A stretch of DNA of 64,000 nt from contig CAJFCJ010000005.1 in assembly GCA_904063045.1 (NCBI GenBank), positions 3,935,689-3,999,688 on the forward strand, written 5' to 3'. Every line of letters begins with the position of its first letter. The stretch's first letter is position 1. Below the pieces are notes generated by a model. It made no database searches. It had not been told where the DNA came from and saw only the letters and a list, made by a program, of their open reading frames with translations. Below, piece after piece: positions 1-13,200 of this stretch. Source of the stretch: Dimorphilus gyrociliatus (Eukaryota > Annelida > Polychaeta > Dinophilidae). The position numbers were made by a program, and so were the translations under genes.

Positions 1-2821
1 AACGTATACGGGTTTTTTTCGAATAGGCATCTTTCTTGGAAAATTTGGCGTTCCCATTACAATCGTCTTCTTTTCTTCCCCTGTGTTTTAAATGGCTTGG
101 CTGTCGATTCAAGGTCAAAAATTCTATAATCGCATTCCACAAAAAAGTCAATAGGACAGTGAAACGTCTTTATTTTTAACTCATTGGCAACCAATTGATG
201 CGTATAGACTGCCAATTAACCTTCATATACTTCTCTATCCTTCTTCAGGGGATTTCATGTAAATTGTTCATTAAAAGTATAGACTAACTCAATTACAAAC
301 GCTCTTAGAAAGAGTGTCAATGTCATCATTGACTTTACGTACAATGTACAAAAGCATTTAATTTATAGCTGAACAATATTTATAGACTTTTTCAACCTTT
401 TAGTTTGCCGATAAAATACTAAAGGTGATGATGAAAGTATATATCCTATAGCTAAAATAAAGAGCATATAATATTGGCAAACTTTCTAGTATGCGACAGG
501 AGTCTTGAGCTGGAGGGCACGTAAACCTTAATTATATATCATTAATAAACGATTAAATGGAACTCTTTAAGTAAAAGAAGAATATGCAAATATTTATTCT
601 TTCAACATAATTTCATCATGCACAATATTCAATAATTTACAGATGATATGTTCTATTATCTCTAATGTCTTTCCTATGGGAATGAATATTACACTTGCTT
701 ATTATATGTAACATATATAAATACAGTTTATGTTCACATAGAATACTGTACAGTATATTTCTATTTATGAATATGCATGAAAACAGATTTTGTGCTCACA
801 CTATGTATAGATTTATTAGAAAGCATTCTATACAATCTGTTTAGGATACATTAAATATGTGATCTATAGCATACATATGCTTAACGTATGAAAAAAGGTT
901 GCTTTTTTTATATTTGTTACAAACTGGTATTGCCTCCTCCCCCTCGTTCTTTTCCCAGCCTCCCTTATTCGCTTTCTTTCTTCCTTTGAGAAAGAGAAAG
1001 CAAACATTTCACCTTCTACAAACTAAAAATACTTGGTGAAAATATTTCAAAAATTTCATTGAAAGAAAACAGTAAAAGAAATGGAAAACGAGTAAATACT
1101 CGTAAACAAGTAAAAATTTATGGTATATAGAATAATATCTGTATGTATGTAAATACTGTATTTATATATATATAATATATATAATTGTTTTATATAAATA
1201 TACAGTACACTGTACTCTTTTTCGAACTTTCTATCTATATGTATAGAAAAAGGCAAAAAAAAAACTACTGTAATAACGAAGCTTATTTTTACTAACAATA
1301 TACAAATGTTTCGGAACAATAACTGCTTTATAACAAATAATAAGAGCTTATGAACAAGCTGTTTTCCCTCTCACCCTTAGTTTAACATAGTCTTTTTTTA
1401 TTTAATCAAGGTTAAAAACATATTACTCAGACATGAACTATACGGGATAGTTCAATAAACTCTATTTTTTTTGTTATATCCATTGAATATCTTAATGAAG
1501 CTCTGATTGAAGAGTTGGAAAAGAGTGGAGGAGGAATACGAGAATAATAGAGATTTTCTGGAATTTTTTATGCGCCATCTGCTTTATAGCTTCTCAGAAT
1601 AGCATATATATATATATATATATATATAAACTGTATATCTCCATATTTCTTTGTATATATACATATATAATATACTGTTAGTTTATAAATAGTTTTATTT
1701 TATAACATCCATGTCTATAAAAATAGAAATTTAATAAAGAAAAGGAATAATTAGAAAAAATAATGTAATCTGCAGTTTAGACTATTAAATGAGATCATTG
1801 ACAGATTTTTCTAAGGATGGTTGCGCTTGGGGAAAACAAAGGAGCAGAGTAAAAAAAGAGAAGAGTGTCTAGACTTTTGGCGCGCTATGAGATAAAAAGA
1901 AAAGAAAAATATAAATCTGAATAATAAGGTTAACGACAAAAGTAAAGAAAATAATAGTAAGTAGGGAAAGATAAAAAAGAAAAGAAACTTTAAAATCGCT
2001 CTCTCGAGTAGTCAGACTATTTGATAAGAGCAGTTAATTTGTAGTTAAATATAAAGGAAGGTTTCCTTAGATGTTGTCAAATGGTTAAGATAATTAATAT
2101 AAGTAATATAATGGAGTTCAATAATGTTTAATAAAAGCTATCCTGAAGAATAAAATAAGTCAAATAAATGGATGAAAAACGAAAAAAAGAGTATAGGCCT
2201 ATTTACTTTCCTCTTTTTTTTCCTTTTCACTTCTACAAACAAGGAAGCTGATGCGAGAATAATTTTAAAAATAAACGTAAAGTGGGGAGAAGAAAAAGGT
2301 TCGAACGGCGAATGTACTCCAGAGTCCAAAATGTGTATAGTATAGGTTTTCGCTTTAGTAGGTTAGTGTGAATAGCAATCTTATATATAAACGGTTATAG
2401 GAAAGCTATTTTTAGAACGATGCTCGAGGTTTTTACGCCAAGATTAATTTTACTTGTTTGCCCTATAGTAAAAGAATATATAGAGGGAATTGAAGGTGTG
2501 AATATTTTATTCCTATATCTGCCTCTGGTACTTTATAAAATCTTATTATACCGTCTATATATCGATTATAACGCGATGAATGATAAATCGTTCTTCCCTG
2601 CTCCTGTCGCTAAATGCCTCTAGTCGGGATATGCGCTGAGTAAAAAACCCTGCTTTTCTATTCTTGGATCTTGCTGTACACGCAGCCGGAAACCGTAAAT
2701 ATAGGCCAACCGCTAACGCTTGCGAAGAATACTTTATATCGGCCATACTTTTCTTATCATTTGGAGTTTCCAGTTGAAAATAGTGATATAAAACAGTTTA
2801 TTTACAAAAAAGCTTTAAAAC
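1..2821. other. Gene-poor AT-rich region upstream of the CH-domain gene
   Basis: No coding exon could be supported. The stretch is AT-rich, with homopolymers and a (TA)n tract near 1604-1629. The last 280 bases (about 2540-2760) are less AT-rich and carry several CpG steps. They lie just before the start codon at 2822, so they are a reasonable place for the promoter and 5' UTR of that gene. The open frames here (for example 2555-2746 on the minus strand) have no recognisable domain. Confidence 0.5.
1604..1629. repeat. (TA)n microsatellite
   Basis: An uninterrupted TA dinucleotide tract of about 26 bases in non-coding DNA. Confidence 0.9.
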
Positions 2822-3888
2822 ATGCATAGAGCAAAAAAGGCCGGCATCGCTTTGGATATTGAAAGGAAATTAGAAGAGGTATTAAATTAATAAAATAAGA
2901 CAAATTAGATAGAGAAAAGAGAGAAAGGGTGTAAGAGATAGAAAGAGAGCGAGAGAGAGAGAGACAGGCGGATAGAAAAGAATGAAAAAGAATGGGAGAA
3001 AAAGGCTGGGAGGGTAAAAGAGAAATTGTAAAATTTCATTAGCTTTAAAACATCTTTTCAACCTTGTAGAAATACAACGAAGAAGACGCCCTGGGAACGC
3101 CCGATAGAGTAATTAAATGGATAAACGAAATTTTGAAAGGAGAGCATGCTCCCTGCGTTAGTTTACCTTTAATCAAATTCAAACATAGACTTTTGATGAT
3201 TGGAAAGAAAAATTTAATCTTTTTTCAATTACTTTTATTAGACAAGAACCGGATGGAGGCATTTGCAATTCCATTTAAGAGATGGTATCGTATTATGCAA
3301 GTGGGTCTATAGTTTGGTTTTAAAAATAAACCTGAGAGCCATTTGCCCAGTTACTTAAGTGCTTTGTTCATTTTTTTTATTTAGGTTTATAAACAAACTA
3401 CTGGAAAGTGAGGAAAAACAAACTGTTAAATTCAGTAAAAACTCCCACACTGCTTTCATAGCTATGGAGAATATTGAGCACTTTAATAAGGTTTATATGA
3501 CTATACTCTATCCCTAAAACAAAAATTGGGCGAAATGAGTTACTTTACTTAACCATTTATCAATTAAACTCTCTAAATCTGACAATTCTATAGGGAGCAG
3601 CTAGATATGGTCTTCATGAAACTGATCTATTCCAGAGCGTGGATTTGTATGAAGGAAGGAAAGGAACGTTTCTAAACATCATCAACTGTTTGAATAGATT
3701 AGGTTTTATGGTAGGTTCTAGGAATTAATGAAACATTTAAACAAAAGGAAAAACTCAATTCTATTCTTCTTCTGTAATTCATCCGTTTTTTTTTCTTTAT
3801 CTCTCAGGCAAATGAGAAGGGTTTCCAACCGCAATACGAAGCCATCAAACCCCCAGAGAGAGATGCGGAGACTTGGAGTTCTACTTAA
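2822..3888 (+). CDS. Calponin-homology (transgelin/myophilin-like) protein, six exons
   Basis: Exons 2822-2878, 3070-3156, 3242-3300, 3385-3490, 3594-3710 and 3808-3888 join in phase, all with GT-AG introns, to give about 169 residues. The N-terminus MHRAKKAGIALDIERK, then a segment with TPDRVIKWINEIL, the DGIVLCKFINKL motif (about residues 60-71), FIAMENIEHFNKGAARYGL and the DLYEGRKGT motif are those of a single type-3 CH domain. This is the actin-binding module of transgelin, MP20 and myophilin, which are muscle cytoskeletal proteins. Those relatives usually end with a calponin-like repeat; here the 27-residue tail has none. The exons are 57-117 bases, so no long ORF marks the gene. The fold assignment is firm; a muscle role is inferred from the family. 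Confidence 0.88.
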
Positions 3889-4047
3889 ATTACTTTTAAA
3901 GTAGACAATTGAATGTAGTATTCGATTAGATAAAGCAGCTTAGTTATTATGTCAACTCTAGAAAACGTAATTTATCTGAAAATACTATAAAGTGTACTAT
4001 AATATAAATGATATATACACAGTATAGATATAAATACTAATATATAG

Positions 4048-4085
<38 letters not shown>

Positions 4086-7000
4086 TATATATATATATAT
4101 AGTGCATATGTTATATATTTCGAATATCGAAGTGATCTAGGTTGTCCAATATTTGCTTATTTAGTTATATAAAGGCTCATACTAAAAATAGAATGTCAAA
4201 CTATATTTAATAATGGCAGTGGATTTGTATGAAACAACATTAATTCATCAGAAATTACTTCCAACACTGAGAATATTTAATGAAGCTTCTAACTAATTTT
4301 CTTTCATTGAAAAGAAAAGTTTAACATATAAAGAGAATAAAATAATAATTATTACTATGAATAAAATATTTAAATAAATACGATTAGCTCGTTTAAAACA
4401 ACATCTCTTAAACCTTTATAAAAACGTTATAAGATAGTATAGAAAGAAGAAAAAAAAAAGATCGATAAAAGGAGAATGAGAGCTTCATCTCTTCCAAATT
4501 CATTGCACAATCCGATTTCTTTTTTATTGGAAATCGAGAGAGAATAGAATAATATATTTTTACAATTCTGTCTATTGTATACCTCATTTAACACGTACGA
4601 AACATAAAACCTTTAGCGGACTTTATTAGCGACACAAATACTACATAAACAGTGCTAAAGATGCCTACGGCAGTGTACTCAACTTTTATCAACAGAAGAT
4701 AGCTAACTACGGGACAGAACTCTTTCCTAATGAGACGCCATCTGAAGTAGTTCATAGCAATCCTATAGGCATTTCTTTTCTACAAATTCCTATTCCTTAA
4801 TTTCGCTTTATAGTTGCTATCTCTTCTTTGTATTTTCATTTCCAATCTTATTTTTCCCTTAATTCTTTCGTTGATAAGTCTTGAAAGCAAGACAAAAAAA
4901 GAGACAGGGAGACCAAGACAGAATGATCGAAGGAAAGAGAGACAGATGAATCGATTTAGAACCAGCAATTTTTCTCCTTTTATTTTTCAAGTACAAAAAC
5001 ATTGCATTTTCTTTTTTTTCATTTCTTCTTTTATCATACAACTCATTCCTCTCAACTATTTTCTCAGGTCATTTCAATTATTTTGTTAGGAAGTATTTAA
5101 AAAAACCTTTCATCTCTTATATTTTATCAATTTAAATCGACGCTCCTATAACCGTCGACCCACTTTTTGTCATTTCCGAATAAATAAAAGTACAAAGTCT
5201 AAAGTAATAATATCGATAGTAATAAAAATCTGTAAATATTAAAAATATCGAATCTAAGCGTTCAATCAAAATATACTAGTGACGCTTTTAGACAAACCCT
5301 TTTTCTCTCACAAACACACATACACTCTATCTCTCTCTCTCTCTCTCTCGTTTGCTCTAATTATATATTAACAAACGGCTATAGAGATTTTTTATCAATT
5401 GAAATATTCTTGTTCGAGTTCTTTACAAATGTAGCTTAAATAGTAATGTACCTATGTTTATTACATATATTACATATGTATATAATATAAAAGGCGTCTT
5501 TTGAAGTTCTCTCAGCTGTAGAAATTAAAGGAATGTAGTTGCTTATTACAAGCGTCAAGTTGTGATAAAAATGAAAAAAAGACTTATGGACGTTACCTTC
5601 GTTTGATAAATACTAACTTCCATTGCTAAGCAACGGATGAACACTAAAGCAAAGTTGCAAATAGGAAATAACGTACTATTGTAGATTTAGCGTACACTTT
5701 TGTGAGGTTGGCCCTTATCGCTCAACAAATAGAAATTGAATTATTAATCAAAGATAGCTCTAAATATGCGTATTTAGCATTCCAGAACACCTAAAAACAT
5801 TGATTTCGTTGAGTTTAATAATCTTATGTAATTAGAAACGAAAAGAGGAACATAGAGAGCTGATGAATAAACAAAAAAGGGATCATAGTAAAATTAATTA
5901 TCAAAGATTTTTTGTAGTCTTCCAGTAGCTCTAATCGGGTCCTTAAAATGGTGCTTGACAGCATTTTGACTTCTAAAAGACGAAAGAAAAGAGATTATGT
6001 AACATCGAAAAAGGCTGGAATAGTATATGAGAAAACATGATAGACGTCAGATGTCGCTCTTGCTAGATGATATTCTATCCATCTTTAACGTTCTCTCCTT
6101 GTTGTTTTTCTTCTATTGTACACTTATTCGAATGCAATGAAGATAAGCATGAAGAGGCTGTCCTCTATCCGTGTCATTTTTTAATCAAATGAAATAAATC
6201 TTACAAACTAATTACTAGGTAATTAATTAATAATTAACGTACTATTTAAAGTAATATATTTTAATACTTTTACTTAATTGTTTAGTATTCTGATATTAAA
6301 AAATCTTTACTATATAGTTGAATTTATATAAAAAAATATACTGTACTTATAATTTACAAGCGACTTTTCCCAAAGAGTCGTCTCTTCTTTAAGACTATAT
6401 TTTCTCCCTAAAAAGGCCTACAGCGAATTTAAAAAATCTTCTCTACTTCCCTAATACATTTTTTACTCAAGTTCTGTAAAATACTCGCTTATAGACAATT
6501 TTTTTTAAGTTTTAAGAAGAAAACTCTTTCTCCTCTTCTATCAGCTTTTTCTCGAACCATATTTCTTCTTTCCTTCTCTCTTTAATTTTTACTTTTTCAT
6601 CTTCTCTAAACAGGAAAAATGAACGTTTATCTTGCTTCTTTGTCATCGTTTTATCATTTAAGAGATTTTGCATATTTCAATTCAAATTTAATATATTCAT
6701 TGTTTATTTATTGTATTCTATTAAATTGGTAACAGGTGTTTTAACAGGTCAGGCGTATTAAGTAGAATGAACAGTACGCCATCTATCGCCCTTTTTTGTT
6801 TCAAATAGATTACAAAATAGTCAAGTGATAGGCCTATTGACGATATGCGCTAAACGCGGAGAACGTAGAGTAAGCTGAAGCTGCTTTTTTATACAACAGA
6901 ACATAGAACGATGGCAGTATAGGCAACCGTATAAGATAGTAGAAGTTGTAGAAGGGGAAATTTTTATAGAAGATAATAAGGATTATTGCAGAGGTAAGAA

Positions 7001-7282
7001 AAAAAACATCTCTATTATTGTTCGCTTCTTCGAGTAAAAGCTTGCGAAAAAGCCAAAGGATCTTTCGATATTGCTGTAATTTTGTATGAAAAAGATGCTT
7101 AACTAATTAACCTATGCTATAAAAAAAATCCGACCTAGATAACATGGAGCAGATGGCTTTTGTGCAAGCCGCAAATTTTGCGGTTTTTAGCGTACATCGA
7201 TTTTGCGCATACACTTTCCAATTTTTTTATTTCTGTAAAAACAGTATGCTATTATTACAGGTGGGTAGGCCTTGATTCCGTT
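3889..7282. other. Long non-coding stretch between CH-domain gene and patched-domain gene
   Basis: No supportable exon. It contains (TA)n tracts at 4051-4081 and 4086-4100, a (CT)n run near 5331-5349, and polypyrimidine runs. The open frames at 4780-5089 overlap on both strands and are low-complexity. A region with more CpG near 6740-7000 may be the promoter and 5' UTR of the downstream patched-domain gene. A near-palindromic ATTGCTAAGCAAC at about 5622-5634 resembles an RFX X-box but has no obvious target gene beside it. Confidence 0.5.
4051..4100. repeat. (TA)n microsatellite, interrupted
   Basis: Two TA tracts (about 4051-4081 and 4086-4100) are separated by a short CAG interruption, all non-coding. 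Confidence 0.85.
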
Positions 7283-10200
7283 ATGGGAGCTCTTTACGAA
7301 GACGTTGAGAGGTTCTTTGGCGATATCTTTGCCGCTTATGGGAGAATTTTAGCGAAATGGCCTTTTTGCTTTATAATAGCTTCAGCAGTTTTGTCTGGTC
7401 TACTTGGATTTGGTTTGTTCAAGATTCGTATGGTAACCGATGTTGAACTATTATATACGCCTATCGGAAGTGACGCTCAAAAGCATAGGGATTATCTTAG
7501 CAGGCATGCGATTTTCCTTAATTAAATTTCCATCACATACAAAAAATACGAAAGAAATAAGAAAAAGATTTCAATAGACAAAGTCATTACTATTTATAAG
7601 ACAACCGTCGTATTTATTTTTTTTTAAAAAAACAAAATGTTACCAAAAATTAAAAAAAATCGCATTCCTACTACTTTATTCACACGAAAATAACATCATT
7701 AACAGACTCTTTGAATCAAATTCTACTAAATTCTATTCCCATCAACAATTTTATGTTGGTCCTTACGCCGACCTCATTTTTACTAGACCTTTTGTTAGAT
7801 CTAATAATATCCTGATGGAGGATTCATTATCAGAAATTGATTATGTTATTGAAAAAGTTATGAATATAACGGATTATGAAATTGTATGTGCAAGAAACGA
7901 CGGTCAATGTGCTATTGACGGTATGGACTCCATACGAAAATGGAATAGAGAAAGATCAAGAGTTTGTGGTTTATCTGGTGCTAATAGCGACGCAGATGAT
8001 TATTTAGCTATAACCCACAAAATAGGCGATTGTGTCGACTTGGCTAAAGCCTTAAAAATTAGATTCTACTTAAGAAGGGATAACGAACGAATATTAAGAG
8101 ATTCAAAGGAATGGCAGAAGAGATTTATAAGTTTACTTAACAAGTTAAAATCTGAATTAAACTACACAGTGGTGAATTACGCCGCAACCGAATCGTTGAG
8201 TATTGAATTAAATGCCAGGGTCAGAGTTGATCTTAAAAAGTTTGCATTTACTGTTCTCATTATGATCGTATATACAACAATGGTAAGTTGTGGAGGGAAT
8301 TGGGTAACTAGTAGGATTAAAATGTCCCAAGCCGGAATTATAGCAGGCACGAGATTCTTAAGCTTTAGAAATAATAATGAAAAAAAACTACATATAGATA
8401 GAGTCATTTTGTAGTTTTATATCGACTATATACTATGTACAGTATGCAGTGGACACTTTTTAGTATATTTAATATATATTCACAAAACAATGTTTTTATT
8501 CAGCATATGCACTATAAATTATATTATGAATTAAACTATTGTATAAACTGTATACAAACTATATTTACGTAAAAAGAAACTGACCTATTTGTAGATAAGT
8601 AAAAAATATATTCTTAAAAATAGCTCATTTAAAAAGAATAGATAGTTTAATATATACAATGAATATACATATAAATCAACTATACAATAAAAGCTAGATG
8701 GATTAATTGCAAATAAACAACAAACTAAGAAAGTACAATTTACATGTTAATTAATTAACTCAATGAATCGTACAGTTCATTAGACTCTTACTATGATGGA
8801 AAAATATATAAATTATGAATAATTCTCTTCTATACGAATCTGAGAATCAATTCTCGGTTCTTTTATAGATCTATTCTAAATTAATAGATCATTTTATTCC
8901 CAGATATAATAAGATTGATACGTTTTATTGATAATTTAAGCTATTTTGTGGTTCATTAAGCGTCACATATTACAATTAATTAATATTGAAAGAAGATTGA
9001 TAACATTTTCAAACTTAATAATAAAGAATCTCGTTCCTACTCTTAATTAGCTCTCCTAGCCATTCTGGGTTCGTGTGGACTATTAAGTGTTCTGGAAATT
9101 CCTTTTGCCGATTCTTGCGGTGTCATGCCATTTTTAGTTTTGGGAGTTGGGGTCGATGATATGTTTATTCTTATGTCCGGTTGGAGACAAACAGAAATTA
9201 CATCATCCGTTGACGAAAGAATAGCTCAGACGCTCAGGTCTTCTGCAATTAGTGTTACTATTACTTCACTTACGGATTTATTAGCTTTCTGTATTGGGGC
9301 AACGACGCCGTTCTACAGTGTTAGATGTTTCTGTGTCTATGCTGGTAAGTAATTTTTCTATTAGACGGAATCGACGTTTTACCTGTTCTACCTTTTAAGT
9401 GAATTGTGATTGACCAATGTCAATATTTTTGTAAGTTATATCATTATTCTGCTCCTCCTACTACAATGGACTCATTATTTGGTACTTTTAATTTCTTTCT
9501 GCTTATAGCCCAAAGCAAGGCATTTTATGAATGCTAGAGGCCCAAACAATCTCCCCGAATATGTTTTTTACAACAGTGAAAAGAAGCTGAAAACGACCTA
9601 ATTCATTGCCTCTTCTAAGTTTTTAATAGTTGCTAATGGCATACAACATAGTCACAGTACGAAATAAGTCTGTCAATCTCCCATTTTTATCGTGTGCGAC
9701 AAACATCTGTAGAGACTAAATTGTAAACTATAAACGCCCGATTTATTTACGTAAATGACATAAATGTATAGTATGTACTTGAGGATCATAGAGAGGTGTT
9801 TACTCGGACAGGAAATGAAGAGAATCGTAAAGTAAAAACAAGACGGCGTATGGTAGTAATTTTCCTTCCCCTAACGAATATATCTTTTAGCTTATAAATC
9901 GTCTTCCTCGATTCCTTTTAGCTTATTAGTCCATCTTCGTGATTGAGCAGGTAGAGTGAAGAACGAGAAGAAATATAGACAAAGAACGAGAGAGAAAAAG
10001 AGAAAATTATAAAATAAAAACAAGACGTAACACTTTATAAAAAGCCTCTCCTACCTTTTCTACCACCCACCTTACCTCCTACTACAGTCGATTGTAGCAA
10101 AGATGTATATTTGTATATTTTATAATTTATATAGCATATATCTGAACGTATATTTATAAATTAAACTTTTTTCTGGGTAAAGGGTCACCCACTACGTAAT

Positions 10201-13200
10201 TTAAGCTTATACACGTAAAGTTACTGCTTTCGAGATATATTTTATGTTTGTATCTGTAAGTATGTGTGCACGTGTTTATTTCTAAGCTATATAGGCTTGA
10301 AAATCTACATATTATCCGACTTCGAAGAAATATTCCCTTTTCGATTGATTACATAGCACTATATTTAATTGTTTAACTCTTTACATAAACTCCACTCATT
10401 CTTGTATAAATGAATATTAAAGAAACAATAATTTGTTCTTTCTTTATAAAGGGGTAAGAAACAGAGTGTACTGTATCTAACCTTTTTTATGCGTCGTCAG
10501 GAATACTTTAATTCCCTCAAGTAGTTTCCAGTGGTATTTTTTATTTATAAATAATATTCATTAAGGTCCTCTTTTATTCTCTCTTCTTTCATCTGGTAAT
10601 CGAATTTCGTACATCTACACATTTTTATACATGTATACTGCATATACAGTATAATATATATATATATGTATTTATATATACTATATATAAAAAGCGTCAT
10701 AAATGTAAATGTATATAAAAAAAACTACTGTCAAACTAAAATTAGGTTTATAATTCTATCTTTTTGTCTTACATGAAAGGGGAATGTAGAGAACGATTTG
10801 TCGTAATGAGACGCTAATCTAAACTTGCTTAAGTCTCACGTTTTCTTGTCAGATGACACGTTAAAACTTATTGAAAAGTATAAAGGTTTTTCGTCTTCAC
10901 CAACATCAATTTTAGCCTTTTTCTATCCCTTTAAATTTGTATAATAGATTAACTAAGAAATTAGGTTGTTTAATATAATCCGAATGGATCGGTTTTACGA
11001 GACGTAGGATAAATACTGGATGATTAGAAGTAGAGCATTAGCGAAATACAAGAAATGAATAGCAAATTCCACTTTCGAAGAACTAGCGAAATTCTTTTAA
11101 TATTTTAATATAGTTTAATATTTGTATTATTATTATTATTATCAATTAGGCTATATTTATAGATATTAGGTGAATAAACGAGGATAGCCAAATATTCTCA
11201 GCATATAAAAGAAAGGGATATTGCAACCGTATAGGAGAAAATCTAGCGGAAAAAGTCCCGTTTATAATCGATCAACCTAATAAGATTAAGCAATGATTCA
11301 CTTTTGGCACTTTTTTGCTTCATAAACTCGATGAATCTTCTGAACAACACTAGACGATTCCTCTTTCTCCCTTCTCCTTTATATTGCAAAGAACATTCTG
11401 TTATTGTTTTCATTTTTTATCTTCACCACTCTTTATAGTTATCTTTAGTCTTTACTCTCTTCTCCACTTGTCTATCAGACAAATAAATAAAAGATTTTCT
11501 GCAGGCGTCGCCATCTTCCTCTGTTACTTCAACCAGTTGACCTTCTTCGCTGGATGTCTCGTGCTACACGCCCGCCGGGTTCATGAATCTAGGCATTGCG
11601 TCACCTGTGTTAAAACCAGCTCCAGAGTCGAATTGAGGAGTAAGGGAATGAATGAGGCCTACGTTCTTTTATGCAGCGGTCATCCTTCTTCCGCTAAGCA
11701 TGGCGAAGCGGAAACATTTTGCCAAAGAGTTCCCGGTGCTAGTTCAATACCAAAACTCCTCCTTACGAGGAATGCGAAATTCTTTTTCTCTTTCAATTAT
11801 ATAATTTCAATAATATATCATCATTTAAAATGCCAAACTAACAGCCAAATGCTAGGGTCGAAGGTCTACATCAGATTCGTTTAGTGTTTAACTCTTTCAT
11901 TCCTTTTCGTTTTTAAAATTCACACGATATTTAAAATAATAGAAGACTCTAAACAGAAAAATAGTGAAAGAATTAAGGGAACTAGAGAGAAGTAAGAGCA
12001 GAATAAATCTAATTCAAATAAATTCTCTACGGAACAGTTTAACACAAGACATGAGCTTAGCTATGAAGGTGTTCAATTGTAAGATTTTACTTATTCCCCC
12101 TCAAAACGGTTAAATTAATATGAAATATTATTGATCATAGATGAAATGATCGATTAATCATGCAAATGATTCTTTTACGGATAATCTCAAAATAAAAAAA
12201 TGAACGCGTCTAATGTATTTATTTATTTTTTCTTTATAAATAATTTATAGTTTTCATAGATTTTTAAATGCAGTGCTACTGTATTTCACTCTAAATCAAC
12301 AAAACCAATTCTTCGTTATTAACTCCGTCAAAATATCAATTTTTTTTTGTTTTCTGTTTTTTTTTGAAAACGAGACACACGAGGTTTTTATGTACTCTCT
12401 CTCTCTCTCTCTTCTGTTTTTACCCTTTTTAATGCAGCAGTACTACTGCAATTTAGATTTTCATTCGTAGTGTTAACTTGACGAATTCCAAATGTTTACG
12501 CAATACGCATTACTCAAATAATCCAACGATGGCGCTATCTAATTAGCTTAGCTAGTTTTGGCATTCTCATTGTAATAGGTTTAATGTTGGCTTATTCTTC
12601 ATTGGGTTTGAAAATAAATTGTCGAATATCATAATCGACGATAGATGGCGTCCTAAGATAACCCTCAAGTAGAATAATACGTATAATATTTATAACATAA
12701 TAATGAAAATTTCGCATCCCTCAGGCCAGTTAAAGTTGTGGTGTGTATTGCTTTCATAGTTTATCTAATTATTTCGGCATTTGCCGCATCTAAAACGAAG
12801 CACGGCCTAAAACTGGAAAAGGTCGTTTCGGAGAGTTCTTACTTCACTTCCTATCTGGAGGTTGACCGTCATTATTTTCCGCAATCAGGGCCAGTCATTA
12901 TGTTGGTTATTGATGGAATGTATGATTATAAAAAAGCTAAAAATCGTCAATTGCTAAAAGAGGTAATAGATCAAGCTAGAGCTTATGGAAATATGGATAA
13001 ATCCTATCAGATATCTTGGATAAGAAATTGCACTAACTTTGAAAATATCAGCGAATTCATTGAGCGAAATCCATCGTTTGAACAAGATATAGCTTGGAAG
13101 GATGATAGGATAATTGCGTCAAGATTCTATGTCAGATCCAGATGGGTATCAACTGCAGATGAGGAAGGGGATCTTATGAAATTTATGCGAGATACCGTTA

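Noticed and set aside
1056-1319. Minus-strand ORF of 87 codons
   Set aside because: Low-complexity translation of AT-rich DNA (Tyr/Ile-rich repeats), no domain, no splice context.
4780-5089. Overlapping ORFs on both strands
   Set aside because: Mutually overlapping frames in a pyrimidine/purine-biased stretch; no family similarity and no neighbouring exons that fit.
5622-5634. X-box-like palindrome ATTGCTAAGCAAC as a ciliary gene promoter
   Set aside because: No gene starts nearby, and one imperfect site is expected by chance; kept only as a note.
12273-12470. Possible extra patched-gene exon
   Set aside because: The frame is low-complexity and has no family similarity; joining 11769 directly to 12725 already gives continuous patched sequence.
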